A stretch of 30,131 nucleotides of DNA from Sphingobacterium thalpophilum (GCA_943325255.2 CALPOS020000003.1:1-30131), one strand, 5' to 3'. Positions 18,801 through 24,689 are shown, counted from the stretch's first letter. Notes: generated by a model from the letters alone, not told the origin. Program-made: numbers and translations.

Positions 18801-19001
18801 ATTATGAATAATTCGGCTTTTCATTTCATGAACCGCTTTATTCGTGAAAGTTATCGCCAGAATATTTCTGTACGCATCATTTTTTTTTGAAGTAAGAACG
18901 ATCTTAAGATATTCCTTAACAAGCGTATATGTTTTTCCAGAACCTGCAGAGGCATCAAAAATGGAGAACGAAGGTTTTTGATTTGTATAAATATTCCCCA
19001 T
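15822..19001 (-). CDS. addA: AddA-like UvrD-family helicase with C-terminal nuclease
   Basis: This 1059-residue protein is a superfamily 1A helicase fused to a RecB-type nuclease, the expected AddA subunit of an AddAB end-processing complex. Helicase motifs in order are Walker A ASAGSGKT (residues 17-24), AITFTNKAVHEMKSRI (49-64), motif II IDEFQDT (389-395), VGDPKQSIYRWRGG (426-439), LDTNYRS, TIHKSKGLEFPVV and NILYVALTRAEEQLF. The C-terminal nuclease shows PDR with D1000, DYKTG with D1014 and K1016, then QLENYQNVL. It is the first gene of its leftward group; kbl follows ten bases downstream. Together with the AddB-like gene about 2.8 kb further on it probably forms one enzyme. Other UvrD-nuclease fusions are possible, but the pairing makes AddA likely. 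Confidence 0.88.
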   Translation of the reverse strand: MGNIYTNQKPSFSIFDASAGSGKTYTLVKEYLKIVLTSKKNDAYRNILAITFTNKAVHEMKSRIIHNLYEFSKENTAEKPLRLLNEISLETKISTTQLKLKSKQTIKHLVHNYAAFDILTIDKFTHKVIRAFAHDLNLSSTFEVTLDTDILLSEAVDAIVSQVGENETITNLLIDFTLGKIDDDKSWDVTREILEISKLVYNENNKEPINELKDKSIQDFVEVRQKIKIAKRDLESQNKVLGASAIELIVSNNIDLKSFSRGTFPNHLIAINEGKYRLENKKFYQESDVQINKSATDREAIEAILPELLLLLKEVYSNFEKIEFYEAFLKNITPLSLLNTISKELARIQSEQNVLSISEFNTLIYNEIQNQPAPFIYEKLGEKYHHFFIDEFQDTSEMQWKNLIPLIDNALATEFSSGEKGTLLIVGDPKQSIYRWRGGKAEQFIALGKNENPFHNPDKAVFHLDTNYRSCFQIVDFNNNFFRFLSKEFRNSDYQDLYENHSYQFANSRKGGYVDLTFLNSKIEEDLNFDAEEELDRDALFCKMTLNKIGEVIANGFQYSEIAILTRKRSQGVQIAHYLSRSNVPIISSETLLVSNSEDVQFIVNILGYLYNQDNLEARANFLYYLASKNQEEHSRHDFILKGMECQREIDLEAWLLEFDISITFKDLRRKSLYEVVELILFRLIPDNNCNIYLQCFLDLVLERDYHRQAGISDFLIFWEKNCGKYSIPSPEGDNAVRILTIHKSKGLEFPVVIIPFADEDYERKPKDKIWIKDLADDFGMPRALVDNSRAIENFGKEAISIYEKQREEELLDNINILYVALTRAEEQLFVISTFVRQKKDGNYPYNMASFFVKFLQDSNIFEEQKLQYYFGHNEKRLKDEVLSSNKNEIVSVSSRFNPRSVKIAQNEALLWGTSQKSAIEYGNIIHEILSEIVYEDDVSFAITHALETGLININQKVAVQKTIADIINHDDLRIYYSRDNTIYNEQTIIQNEGKTVKPDRIVITSLNEVFLLDYKTGIHSDKHKVQLENYQNVLEKMNFKVVARTLIYIGEKTEIVQF

Positions 19002-19086
19002 TTATTGTAGCTTATTATGATTTCTTGCAATTTGTTTTACAACCTATGCTTATCGCGAAAATTATACAAGTGTATTATTTCATTTC

Positions 19087-19094
19087 CAAAGTTA
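19087..19094 (-). promoter_or_regulatory. Possible -7 element for the addA-like gene
   Basis: CAAAGTTA reads TAACTTTG on the minus strand and matches TAnnTTTG. It would give a leader of about 80 bases before the ATG at 19001. No TTG is found at the right distance, so this is tentative. Confidence 0.35.
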
Positions 19095-19100
19095 AATGTT

Positions 19101-19108
19101 TAATTTTG
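19101..19108 (+). promoter_or_regulatory. -7 promoter element of sodA
   Basis: TAATTTTG matches TAnnTTTG and lies 35 bases before the sodA ATG. The -33 TTG is not evident. It sits six bases from the divergent element for addA, so the two promoters would be back to back. Confidence 0.55.
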
Positions 19109-19143
19109 AATAAAATATTTATAAATCATTAAAACAATATATC

Positions 19144-19752
19144 ATGGCTTTCGAATTACCAAATTTACCTTACACATATAATGCTTTAGAACCAAACATT
19201 GATGCACGTACGATGGAAATTCATCATACAAAACATCATAATGCATACACAACCAACTTAAATGCTGCTGTTGCCGGAACCGATTTAGAAGGTAAAACCA
19301 TTGAAAATATTTTGATCAATCTTGATATGAAAAATGCTGCTGTTCGTAACAATGGCGGCGGATTTTACAATCATAATTTGTTTTGGACTGTAATGACTCC
19401 CAATGGCGGAGGACTTCCTACTGGTGAACTAATTATTGCAATAGAAAACGAGTTTGGCAGTTTTGATGAGTTTAAATCACGCTTTGCAAAAGCTGGAATA
19501 ACACAGTTTGGCTCAGGGTGGGCTTGGCTTTGCGTTCATAAAGGCGGAAAATTAGACATTTGTGGAACTCCTAATCAAGATAACCCATTAATGCCCAATG
19601 TTGGTTGCGGAGGAACTCCTATTTTAGGAATGGATGTATGGGAACATGCATACTATCTACATTATCAAAATCGTCGACCGGATTATATTGAGGCTTTTTT
19701 CAATGTAATCAATTGGGATGAAGTATCTCGAAGATACGCGTTGGAGAAATAG
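19144..19752 (+). CDS. sodA: Superoxide dismutase, Mn/Fe family (Mn-type)
   Basis: This 202-residue enzyme converts superoxide to oxygen and hydrogen peroxide. The four metal ligands are H27 (MEIHHTKHH), H77 (GGGFYNHNLFW), D164 and H168 (LGMDVWEHAYYLHY). The residues that separate the two metal types favour manganese: Q145 in GTPNQDNPLM takes the place of the C-terminal Gln of MnSOD, and a Gly (GGGFYNH) replaces the N-terminal Gln of FeSOD. A cambialistic enzyme is still possible. There is no signal peptide, so it acts in the cytoplasm. The gene is a single transcription unit with its own terminator. Confidence 0.96.
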   Translation: MAFELPNLPYTYNALEPNIDARTMEIHHTKHHNAYTTNLNAAVAGTDLEGKTIENILINLDMKNAAVRNNGGGFYNHNLFWTVMTPNGGGLPTGELIIAIENEFGSFDEFKSRFAKAGITQFGSGWAWLCVHKGGKLDICGTPNQDNPLMPNVGCGGTPILGMDVWEHAYYLHYQNRRPDYIEAFFNVINWDEVSRRYALEK

Positions 19753-19771
19753 TCAATAACGTTTTAGAAAC

Positions 19772-19809
19772 AAAAAAGACCAGATTCGTAATTGAATCGG
19801 GTCTTTTTT
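19772..19809 (+). terminator. Intrinsic terminator of sodA
   Basis: The outer arms AAAAAAGACC (19772-19781) and GGTCTTTTTT (19800-19809) pair over ten bases. Inner arms GATTC and GAATC add five more around a six-base loop, with one A/G mismatch between. The right arm ends in six T. It starts 20 bases after the sodA stop. Because the arms end in A and T runs, it could also act on leftward transcripts. Confidence 0.9.
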
Positions 19810-19830
19810 GTTTTAATACTTTTATAAAAT

Positions 19831-19860
19831 AAAAAAGGTGAAATTTCTTTCACCCTTTTT
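19831..19860 (-). terminator. Terminator hairpin of the downstream small-RNA copy
   Basis: The minus strand has five A, GGGTGAAA, the loop GAAA, TTTCACC and six T. The stem is seven Watson-Crick pairs, extended by a G-U and A-U pairs. The plus strand could also form it, with one mismatch, so weak bidirectional activity is possible. Confidence 0.7.
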
Positions 19861-19902
19861 GCCCCAAATCTACCATAAGCTTAAACCTACTAAATTATGG
19901 TG
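19831..19902 (-). ncRNA. Predicted small RNA, downstream copy of a tandem pair
   Basis: On the minus strand a 30-base stem-loop comes first, with arms ACCATAA (19895-19901) and TTATGGT (19872-19878). Then comes the 11-base linker AGATTTGGGGC (19861-19871), and last a terminator hairpin with arms GGTGAAA and TTTCACC around a GAAA tetraloop (19837-19854), flanked by A and T runs. The loop of the first stem shares TTAGTAGG and TTAAG with the second copy. Reading on the minus strand turns the one A/C mismatch of the terminator stem into a G-U pair and makes the loop a GNRA type, which favours this orientation. The promoter of this copy is degenerate. No reading frame is present. The function is unknown. 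Confidence 0.6.
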
Positions 19903-19905
19903 CGA

Positions 19906-19913
19906 CGAATATA
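19906..19913 (-). promoter_or_regulatory. Degenerate -7 element of the downstream small-RNA copy
   Basis: TATATTCG on the minus strand differs from TAnnTTTG at one base. It lies four bases before the first stem-loop, exactly as in the intact copy. The nearest suitable TTG (19939-19941) is 25 bases away, outside the usual 17-23. The promoter may be weak or dead. Confidence 0.35.
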
Positions 19914-20021
19914 ACCACAATTTGCTCGTTTGATCTTTCAACTTGCTAAATTAATTGGAATGATAGGCAAATAAGAGTCTATATACCTTTTATACGGGTT
20001 TTTCATGAATTATCATAAAAT

Positions 20022-20051
20022 AAAAAAGGTGAAATTGCTTTCACCCTTTTT
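20022..20051 (-). terminator. Terminator hairpin of the upstream small-RNA copy
   Basis: The minus strand has five A, GGGTGAAA, the loop GCAA, TTTCACC and six T. The stem is identical to that of the other copy and only the tetraloop differs, both loops being of GNRA type. It could also serve as an end for read-through from purF. Confidence 0.75.
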
Positions 20052-20093
20052 GCCCCAAATCTACCATAAACTTAACCTACTAATGCTATGGTT
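20022..20093 (-). ncRNA. Predicted small RNA, upstream copy with intact promoter
   Basis: This has the same architecture as the copy 191 bases away. The first stem-loop has arms ACCATA (20087-20092) and TATGGT (20063-20068). The linker AGATTTGGGGC (20052-20062) is identical in both copies. The terminator hairpin has a GCAA tetraloop (20028-20045) and ends in six T (20022-20027). A complete promoter lies upstream, and its -7 element ends four bases before the first stem, which places the predicted transcript start at or next to the first base of that stem. The RNA would be about 72 bases long. There is no start codon with a useful frame. The single-stranded linker with GGGG is a plausible base-pairing seed, but no target is proposed. 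Confidence 0.7.
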
Positions 20094-20096
20094 CGT

Positions 20097-20127
20097 CAAA
20101 AGTATAGTGGCAGAGTGTTATTAACAA
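20097..20127 (-). promoter_or_regulatory. Promoter of the upstream small RNA
   Basis: On the minus strand the order is TTG (20125-20127), a 20-base spacer, then TACTTTTG (20097-20104), a full consensus match. It lies 55 bases beyond the stop of the purF-like gene and points away from it, with no protein gene on this strand before the end of addA more than 1 kb further on. Confidence 0.75.
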
Positions 20128-20181
20128 ATATTTTAGATGAACTACACCAAAACTCGATAAAGTGTTAACAAACATGCGTTT

Positions 20182-22080
20182 CTAGTAGGCTCTTGCGTCT
20201 TTTCCTTCATAAAAATTCATAAATGCTCTATTAACAACTCTATTGCCTCCGGGTGTTGGATAATTTCCTGTGAAATACCAATCCCCTAAATTTTTAGGAC
20301 AAGCAAGGTGAAGGTTCTCTATTGATTGAAAAATAATCTTAACTTCCGCATTTAGTTCTTTGGTGCTTAACATACTTGAAATCTTGTCTGATATTTCTTG
20401 CGGAAGAAAGGGCTTGTAAATCTCCGTAACAACATTTGTTATTTCAAGATCCTTCATGTTCTCTTGTTCCTTACATTTTTTGTATACCTCCTCTACAATG
20501 TGATATAAATCCCTTTCTTTTAATAGCTCTAGCGCTGCCTGAAATGCAATCAAGCCTTCCAATTTAGCCATATCGATTCCGTAACAATCTGGATATCTAA
20601 TTTGAGGTGCAGAAGAAACAATGACAATTCTCTTTGGCCTTAATCGATCCATCATTTTCAAAATACTCATCTTAAGCGTTGTTCCTCTTACAATACTATC
20701 GTCTATGATTACCAAATTATCCGTTGGTTTGATAACGCCATAAGTCACATCGTAAACATGCGCGACAAGATCGTCTCTACTGCTATCTTCAGTAATGAAT
20801 GTTCTTAGTTTCGCATCTTTTATAGCTATTTTTTCAGTTCGAATTTTTACTGATAAAATCTCTTCTAGTTTTTCTTTAGTTAGGGTCTTTCTATTGTCAA
20901 GAATGAACTTATTCTTCCTCTGATTTAGAAAATCTTGGGCAGCTTCTATCATGCCATAAAATGAAGTTTCAGCAGTATTAGGAATATATGAAAACACGGT
21001 ATTGTCGGTGTCTTTATCAATGGCAGAAAGAACCGCTGGCAAGACTAGCTTTCCTAGCGCTTTCCTTTCTTGGTATATCTCTGCATCGCTACCTCTTGAA
21101 AAGTAAATTCTCTCAAATGAACATGCTTTTTTTATTGTAGCCGGAATAATTTCTTCTTCTTTTACTACTCCGTTTTTTTTAATGATTAATGCTTTCCCTG
21201 GCTGCAGTTCTTGGACTTTTTCAAAATCAACATTAAAAACAGTCTGAATTACCGGTCTTTCCGAGGCTACCACAACAATTTCTTCATCTTCATAGTAATA
21301 CGCCGGACGAATTCCCGCTGGGTCTCGAAAGACAAAAGCATCTCCATGACCAAATAACCCCGCCATTGCATATCCGCCATCCCATCCTCGAGAAGCTTTT
21401 TTTAGAATCTTTGCTACATTTAAACGGTCTGCAATAACTGGAGAAGCTTCTCTCTTTGAAAGTCCATTGTTCTTGCAGTCCTGATACAACTCGGTAACTT
21501 CTTCATCTAGAAAGTGACCTATTTTTTCCATTACCGTCACCGTATCAGTCATTTCTTTTGGATGCTGACCTAATTCTACCAAACTATTAAATAGTTCGGT
21601 AACATTTGTCATATTGAAATTACCAGCAACTATAAGATTTCTATGCATCCAATTATTTTGACGCAAAAATGGGTGAACACTTTCAATACTGTTTTTTCCA
21701 AAAGTACCATAGCGCACATGTCCTAAAAAAAGTTCCCCTACATAAGGTAGATTCCTTTTTTGCAGGCTAACATTGTTCGAATATTCCGGATGTAATTCCA
21801 TTTCTTCGTTGATGCGTGCATTGATTTGTGCAAAAACGTCTTGAATGGCTTGTGACTCATTTGATCGAACCCTACTAATATATCTTTCCCCAGGAGCTAC
21901 ATCTAATTTAATAGAGGCAAATCCAGCTCCGTCCTGACCGCGATTGTGCTGCTTTTCCATCAATAAATACATCTTCTGTATTCCATAAAATGCGGAACCA
22001 TACTTTTCCTTATAAAATTCTAATGGCTTCTTTAGTCTCAGTAAAGCAATCCCACATTCGTGCTTAATCGCGTCGCTCAT
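20182..22080 (-). CDS. purF: PurF-type amidophosphoribosyltransferase (long, divergent form)
   Basis: This 632-residue protein has the two domains of glutamine PRPP amidotransferase, which makes phosphoribosylamine in the first step of purine synthesis. The Ntn-hydrolase domain starts with C9 (KHECGIALL); the eight residues before it look like a propeptide that must be cut to expose the nucleophile, as in B. subtilis PurF. The PRPP loop is VIIDDSIVRGTT (457-468). It is over 100 residues longer than usual; part of the excess lies at about 375-445 and before FTGNYPT. The Fe-S ligands of the B. subtilis enzyme are only partly kept: C320 and C594 align, H591 replaces one Cys, and C499 is shifted by one. 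It may be a paralogue rather than the main PurF. No frame damage is seen. Confidence 0.82.
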   Translation of the reverse strand: MSDAIKHECGIALLRLKKPLEFYKEKYGSAFYGIQKMYLLMEKQHNRGQDGAGFASIKLDVAPGERYISRVRSNESQAIQDVFAQINARINEEMELHPEYSNNVSLQKRNLPYVGELFLGHVRYGTFGKNSIESVHPFLRQNNWMHRNLIVAGNFNMTNVTELFNSLVELGQHPKEMTDTVTVMEKIGHFLDEEVTELYQDCKNNGLSKREASPVIADRLNVAKILKKASRGWDGGYAMAGLFGHGDAFVFRDPAGIRPAYYYEDEEIVVVASERPVIQTVFNVDFEKVQELQPGKALIIKKNGVVKEEEIIPATIKKACSFERIYFSRGSDAEIYQERKALGKLVLPAVLSAIDKDTDNTVFSYIPNTAETSFYGMIEAAQDFLNQRKNKFILDNRKTLTKEKLEEILSVKIRTEKIAIKDAKLRTFITEDSSRDDLVAHVYDVTYGVIKPTDNLVIIDDSIVRGTTLKMSILKMMDRLRPKRIVIVSSAPQIRYPDCYGIDMAKLEGLIAFQAALELLKERDLYHIVEEVYKKCKEQENMKDLEITNVVTEIYKPFLPQEISDKISSMLSTKELNAEVKIIFQSIENLHLACPKNLGDWYFTGNYPTPGGNRVVNRAFMNFYEGKDARAY

Positions 22081-22102
22081 TATGTTTAATTATTCATTTT
22101 TT

Positions 22103-22132
22103 AAATAAAAATGCCCCGAAAATTCGAGGCAT
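22103..22132 (-). terminator. Intrinsic terminator of the PfkB-family kinase gene
   Basis: The arms ATGCCCCGAA (22111-22120) and TTCGAGGCAT (22123-22132) pair over ten bases. The single mismatch on the plus strand is a U-G pair on the minus strand. The T-rich tail TTTTTATTT follows on the minus strand. It begins eight bases after the kinase stop and lies between that gene and the purF-like start. Confidence 0.8.
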
Positions 22133-22140
22133 AAAGTTAA

Positions 22141-23064
22141 TTACAATTCAATGTCAAAATGTGTTAAAGCTTTGAATTGTTTCAATCGCTCTTGCACTTC
22201 TTCTTTTTTGAGTTGGAGCATTCTTTCGGTTCCAAATTTTTCGACACAAAAAGAAGCTAAGTTAGAACCTTGTATGATTGCTTGTTTCATATTGCTGAAG
22301 GAAATATTTTCGCTTTGAGTGATAAAACCGGCAAATCCTCCCGCAAAAGTGTCTCCCGCTCCTGTTGGGTCAAATACCTCTTCTAAAGGTAAGGCAGGTG
22401 CAAAGAAGATGTCTTTATTATTAAATAAAAGCGCTCCGTGCTCGCCCTTTTTAATAACTACATATTTAGGTCCCATGGTATGGATTTTTGCTGCCGCTTT
22501 CACTAAAGAATATTCTCCAGACAATTGACGAGCCTCTTCATCATTGATTGTTATGACGTCAACGCGCTTGATTACGCTCAACAATTCAGGTAATGCACAA
22601 TCCATCCAAAAATTCATGGTGTCTAATACCACTAGCTTTGGCTGTTTTGTCATTTGATCCAAGACACTACTCTGCACCAAAGGATGTAGGTTTCCCAACA
22701 TTACAACATCTGCATCTTTAAAGGCCTCTGGCACTTTAGGTTGAAAGTCTGCGAGTGTATTGAGCTCTGTTACGAGTGTATCACGTGAATTTAAATCATT
22801 ATGATATCTTCCGCTCCAGAAAAATGTTTTCCCTCCTTTAACTACTTCAAGTCCTGAAATATCAATGTTTCTCGCAGTTAATAAATCTAAATACTCTTGA
22901 GGAAAGTCATCTCCAACCACCGAAACAATTGCCGAATGTAAGTTGAAATGGGAAGCAGACAATCCGATGAAAGTTCCTGCGCCACCTAATATTTTATCTG
23001 TTTTCCCAAAAGGAGTTTCAATAGCGTCGAAAGCAACGGTTCCCACAATCAATAATTTATTCAT
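22141..23064 (-). CDS. PfkB-family carbohydrate/nucleoside kinase
   Basis: This 307-residue cytosolic kinase has the ribokinase fold. The N-terminal glycine-rich signature GGAGTFIGLSASHF lies at residues 27-40. The C-terminal signature DPTGAGDTFAGGF (232-244) provides the anion hole and the catalytic base D238. The substrate is not decided by sequence; sugars, nucleosides and fructose phosphates are all used in this family. As I recall, its place beside the purF-like gene is common in flavobacterial genomes and suggests a nucleoside or pentose link, but that is inference. A full promoter lies upstream with a dyad in its spacer, and a terminator follows the gene, so it is its own transcription unit. 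Confidence 0.9.
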   Translation of the reverse strand: MNKLLIVGTVAFDAIETPFGKTDKILGGAGTFIGLSASHFNLHSAIVSVVGDDFPQEYLDLLTARNIDISGLEVVKGGKTFFWSGRYHNDLNSRDTLVTELNTLADFQPKVPEAFKDADVVMLGNLHPLVQSSVLDQMTKQPKLVVLDTMNFWMDCALPELLSVIKRVDVITINDEEARQLSGEYSLVKAAAKIHTMGPKYVVIKKGEHGALLFNNKDIFFAPALPLEEVFDPTGAGDTFAGGFAGFITQSENISFSNMKQAIIQGSNLASFCVEKFGTERMLQLKKEEVQERLKQFKALTHFDIEL

Positions 23065-23087
23065 CTGCTGTATTTGAAATTAAGGTC

Positions 23088-23118
23088 CAAAGGTAGTTTA
23101 TAACTTTGAAAGTTACAA
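23088..23118 (-). promoter_or_regulatory. Promoter of the PfkB-family kinase gene
   Basis: On the minus strand the order is TTG (23116-23118), a 20-base spacer, then TACCTTTG (23088-23095). This is a full consensus match; the start near 23084 leaves a leader of about 20 bases. Confidence 0.8.
23101..23115. promoter_or_regulatory. Dyad inside the kinase promoter spacer, possible operator
   Basis: TAACTTT-G-AAAGTTA is a perfect inverted repeat with seven-base arms. It fills most of the spacer between the -33 and -7 elements of the kinase promoter, where a bound dimeric protein would block RNA polymerase. No regulator is known for it. Confidence 0.45.
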
Positions 23119-23137
23119 AGCGGAAAATATAATGTTA

Positions 23138-23623
23138 TTACAAAAGTTTTGCGTCTGTTTTTTCATAAAATTCATCAGTAGAAAGCTCCTTTTGCAAAGA
23201 TGCCATTACCGCCAATTCATCACATCTTTCATTTTGACGGTGGTTATTATGTCCTTTAATCCACTTGAAATCAACTTGATGTTGGCGGTAAATCTTGAGG
23301 AAACGTTTCCATAAATCCGGATTCTTTTTTCCGGCATATTCTTTTTTCTCCCAACCGAATACCCACTTCTTTTCTACAGAATCAACAACATACTTAGAAT
23401 CAGAAATAATGAGCACTTTGGTGTTTGGATTTTTCAATTTCTCTAATCCGACAATCACCGCCAATAACTCCATTCGATTGTTGGTCGTTAATCTAAATCC
23501 TTCGAAAAATTCTTTTTGATAAGGCTTTCCAACCCATTCCATAACAACGCCATAGCCGCCATTCCCGGGATTTCCCTTGGCTGCTCCGTCGGTGTAAATA
23601 TGTACTTCGTGAAATGTAGACAA
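23138..23623 (-). CDS. rnhA: Ribonuclease HI
   Basis: This 161-residue enzyme cleaves the RNA strand of RNA-DNA hybrids, such as Okazaki primers and R-loops. The catalytic residues are D12 (YTDGAAKGNPG), E52 (NNRMELLAV), D75 (IISDSKYVV) and D135 (NERCDELA), with H125 in the KGHNNH loop. The basic handle region is present around KKWVFGWEKKEYAGKK (85-100). The size matches E. coli RNase HI (155), with no hybrid-binding N-terminal domain. It begins seven bases after the purN stop, so the two are probably one operon. Confidence 0.95.
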   Translation of the reverse strand: MSTFHEVHIYTDGAAKGNPGNGGYGVVMEWVGKPYQKEFFEGFRLTTNNRMELLAVIVGLEKLKNPNTKVLIISDSKYVVDSVEKKWVFGWEKKEYAGKKNPDLWKRFLKIYRQHQVDFKWIKGHNNHRQNERCDELAVMASLQKELSTDEFYEKTDAKLL

Positions 23624-23630
23624 CTGACTA

Positions 23631-24194
23631 TTAATGTATTAAAACTTGTTCGATAACCTTCGGATAAAATTCGTGTTCGAGCGCGCGTACTTTAGTTGCA
23701 ATTTCTTCGGCCGTTGTACAATCATCTACTGCAATAGATTTTTGAAGAATCACTTCCCCTTCGTCGTAAAGCTCGTTTACAAAATGAATTGTAATACCTG
23801 TTTCTACTTCTTTATTGTTTAAAACTGCTTCATGAACAAATTTACCGTACATTCCCTTACCACCATATTTTGGCAGTAATGCGGGATGAATATTGACAAT
23901 CTTGTTGGGAAAAGCTTCAATTAGCGCTGCTGGGAGTTGAAGCAAAAAACCCGCTAATACAATTAAATCAGGATTCAATGATCGTAATTTATTGATAAGT
24001 ACTCCCGAGTTCAAATCATCTTTAGAAAATATTACTGTAGGAACATTATTATGTAAAGCACGTTCTAATACCATTGCTTTCGGATTATTGCAAAAAACAC
24101 TCATCACTTCGAATGTAGATTTACTACTTCCGTATCGCATGATTTTCTCTGCATTAGAACCCGAACCCGATGCAAATAGCACAACTTTTTTCAT
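23631..24194 (-). CDS. purN: Phosphoribosylglycinamide formyltransferase
   Basis: This 187-residue enzyme transfers a formyl group from 10-formyltetrahydrofolate to GAR, the third step of purine synthesis. The phosphate-binding loop FASGSGSN lies at residues 7-14. The catalytic residues are N101 and H103 (NIHPALLPKYGGKGMYG) and D144 (NELYDEGEVI), matching N106, H108 and D144 of E. coli. The frame is open to an ATG at 24215, but MKKVVLFASGSGSN starting at 24194 is the usual N-terminus, so I chose that. It heads a short operon with rnhA and is divergent from acpP. The nearby purF-like gene gives the region a purine theme. Confidence 0.94.
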   Translation of the reverse strand: MKKVVLFASGSGSNAEKIMRYGSSKSTFEVMSVFCNNPKAMVLERALHNNVPTVIFSKDDLNSGVLINKLRSLNPDLIVLAGFLLQLPAALIEAFPNKIVNIHPALLPKYGGKGMYGKFVHEAVLNNKEVETGITIHFVNELYDEGEVILQKSIAVDDCTTAEEIATKVRALEHEFYPKVIEQVLIH

Positions 24195-24329
24195 AATTAG
24201 AGCAAATAAGCTCACAAAAAAAAGAATAATAAATGATAAATAAAGGAATTAAATCCCCTTTGTGAAATTATTTTTTTAAATTCGTTTGCACATTTATTAA
24301 CTAAATCGTGGTTTTAAAATAAAGTTTTT

Positions 24330-24337
24330 TATTTTTG
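24330..24337 (+). promoter_or_regulatory. -7 promoter element of acpP
   Basis: TATTTTTG matches TAnnTTTG and lies 30 bases before the acpP ATG. No clear TTG occurs at the usual distance. The rest of the 173-base gap between purN and acpP is AT-rich and shows nothing else I can name. Confidence 0.6.
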
Positions 24338-24367
24338 CCAACAAATTAAATTCTAAAATTAAAGATT

Positions 24368-24604
24368 ATGTCAGACATTGCATCAAGAGTTAAAGCGATT
24401 ATCGTAGACAAATTAGGCGTTGACGAAAACGAAGTTGTAACAGAAGCTAGCTTCACTAATGATTTAGGGGCTGATTCGTTAGACACTGTTGAGCTTATTA
24501 TGGAGTTCGAAAAAGAATTTGATATTCAAATTCCAGACGACCAAGCAGAAAACATCGCTACTGTTGGTCAAGCTATTTCTTACATCGAAGAAGCTAAAAA
24601 ATAA
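24368..24604 (+). CDS. acpP: Acyl carrier protein
   Basis: This 78-residue acidic protein carries the growing acyl chain in type II fatty acid synthesis. The 4'-phosphopantetheine attachment site is S37 in LGADSLDTVEL. The following helix II (DTVELIMEFEKEFDIQIPDD) is the typical recognition helix for synthase partners. Length and charge are normal. The gene has its own promoter and a strong terminator, while fabF follows 169 bases on; this would allow the carrier to be made in excess over the enzyme. Confidence 0.97.
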   Translation: MSDIASRVKAIIVDKLGVDENEVVTEASFTNDLGADSLDTVELIMEFEKEFDIQIPDDQAENIATVGQAISYIEEAKK

Positions 24605-24612
24605 TAACTATT

Positions 24613-24648
24613 ACACCCGTATCTTTTTTACGGGTGTTATTGTTTTTT
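24613..24648 (+). terminator. Intrinsic terminator after acpP
   Basis: The arms ACACCCGTA (24613-24621) and TACGGGTGT (24629-24637) pair perfectly around a seven-base loop, followed by the T-rich tail TATTGTTTTTT. It starts eight bases after the acpP stop. Confidence 0.85.
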
Positions 24649-24659
24649 AACGTAAATCA

Positions 24660-24678
24660 TTGATTGAAATTCAATCAA
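24660..24678. promoter_or_regulatory. Nineteen-base dyad upstream of fabF, possible operator
   Basis: TTGATTGAA-A-TTCAATCAA is a perfect inverted repeat with nine-base arms and a one-base centre. A loop this short cannot form an RNA hairpin with all pairs, so a binding site for a dimeric regulator is the better reading. It lies about 95 bases before the fabF ATG, after the acpP terminator. Confidence 0.45.
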
Positions 24679-24689
24679 AAAGTATAGAA

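Noticed and set aside
19831..20092. Reading the duplicated element as a plus-strand structure or as sodA 3' end
   Set aside because: On the plus strand the terminator stem has an A/C mismatch, the loops are not GNRA, and the sodA transcript already ends at its own terminator; the promoter also points left.
24195..24215. Seven-residue N-terminal extension of PurN
   Set aside because: The first strand of the fold begins at the second ATG, which is the usual start for the family.
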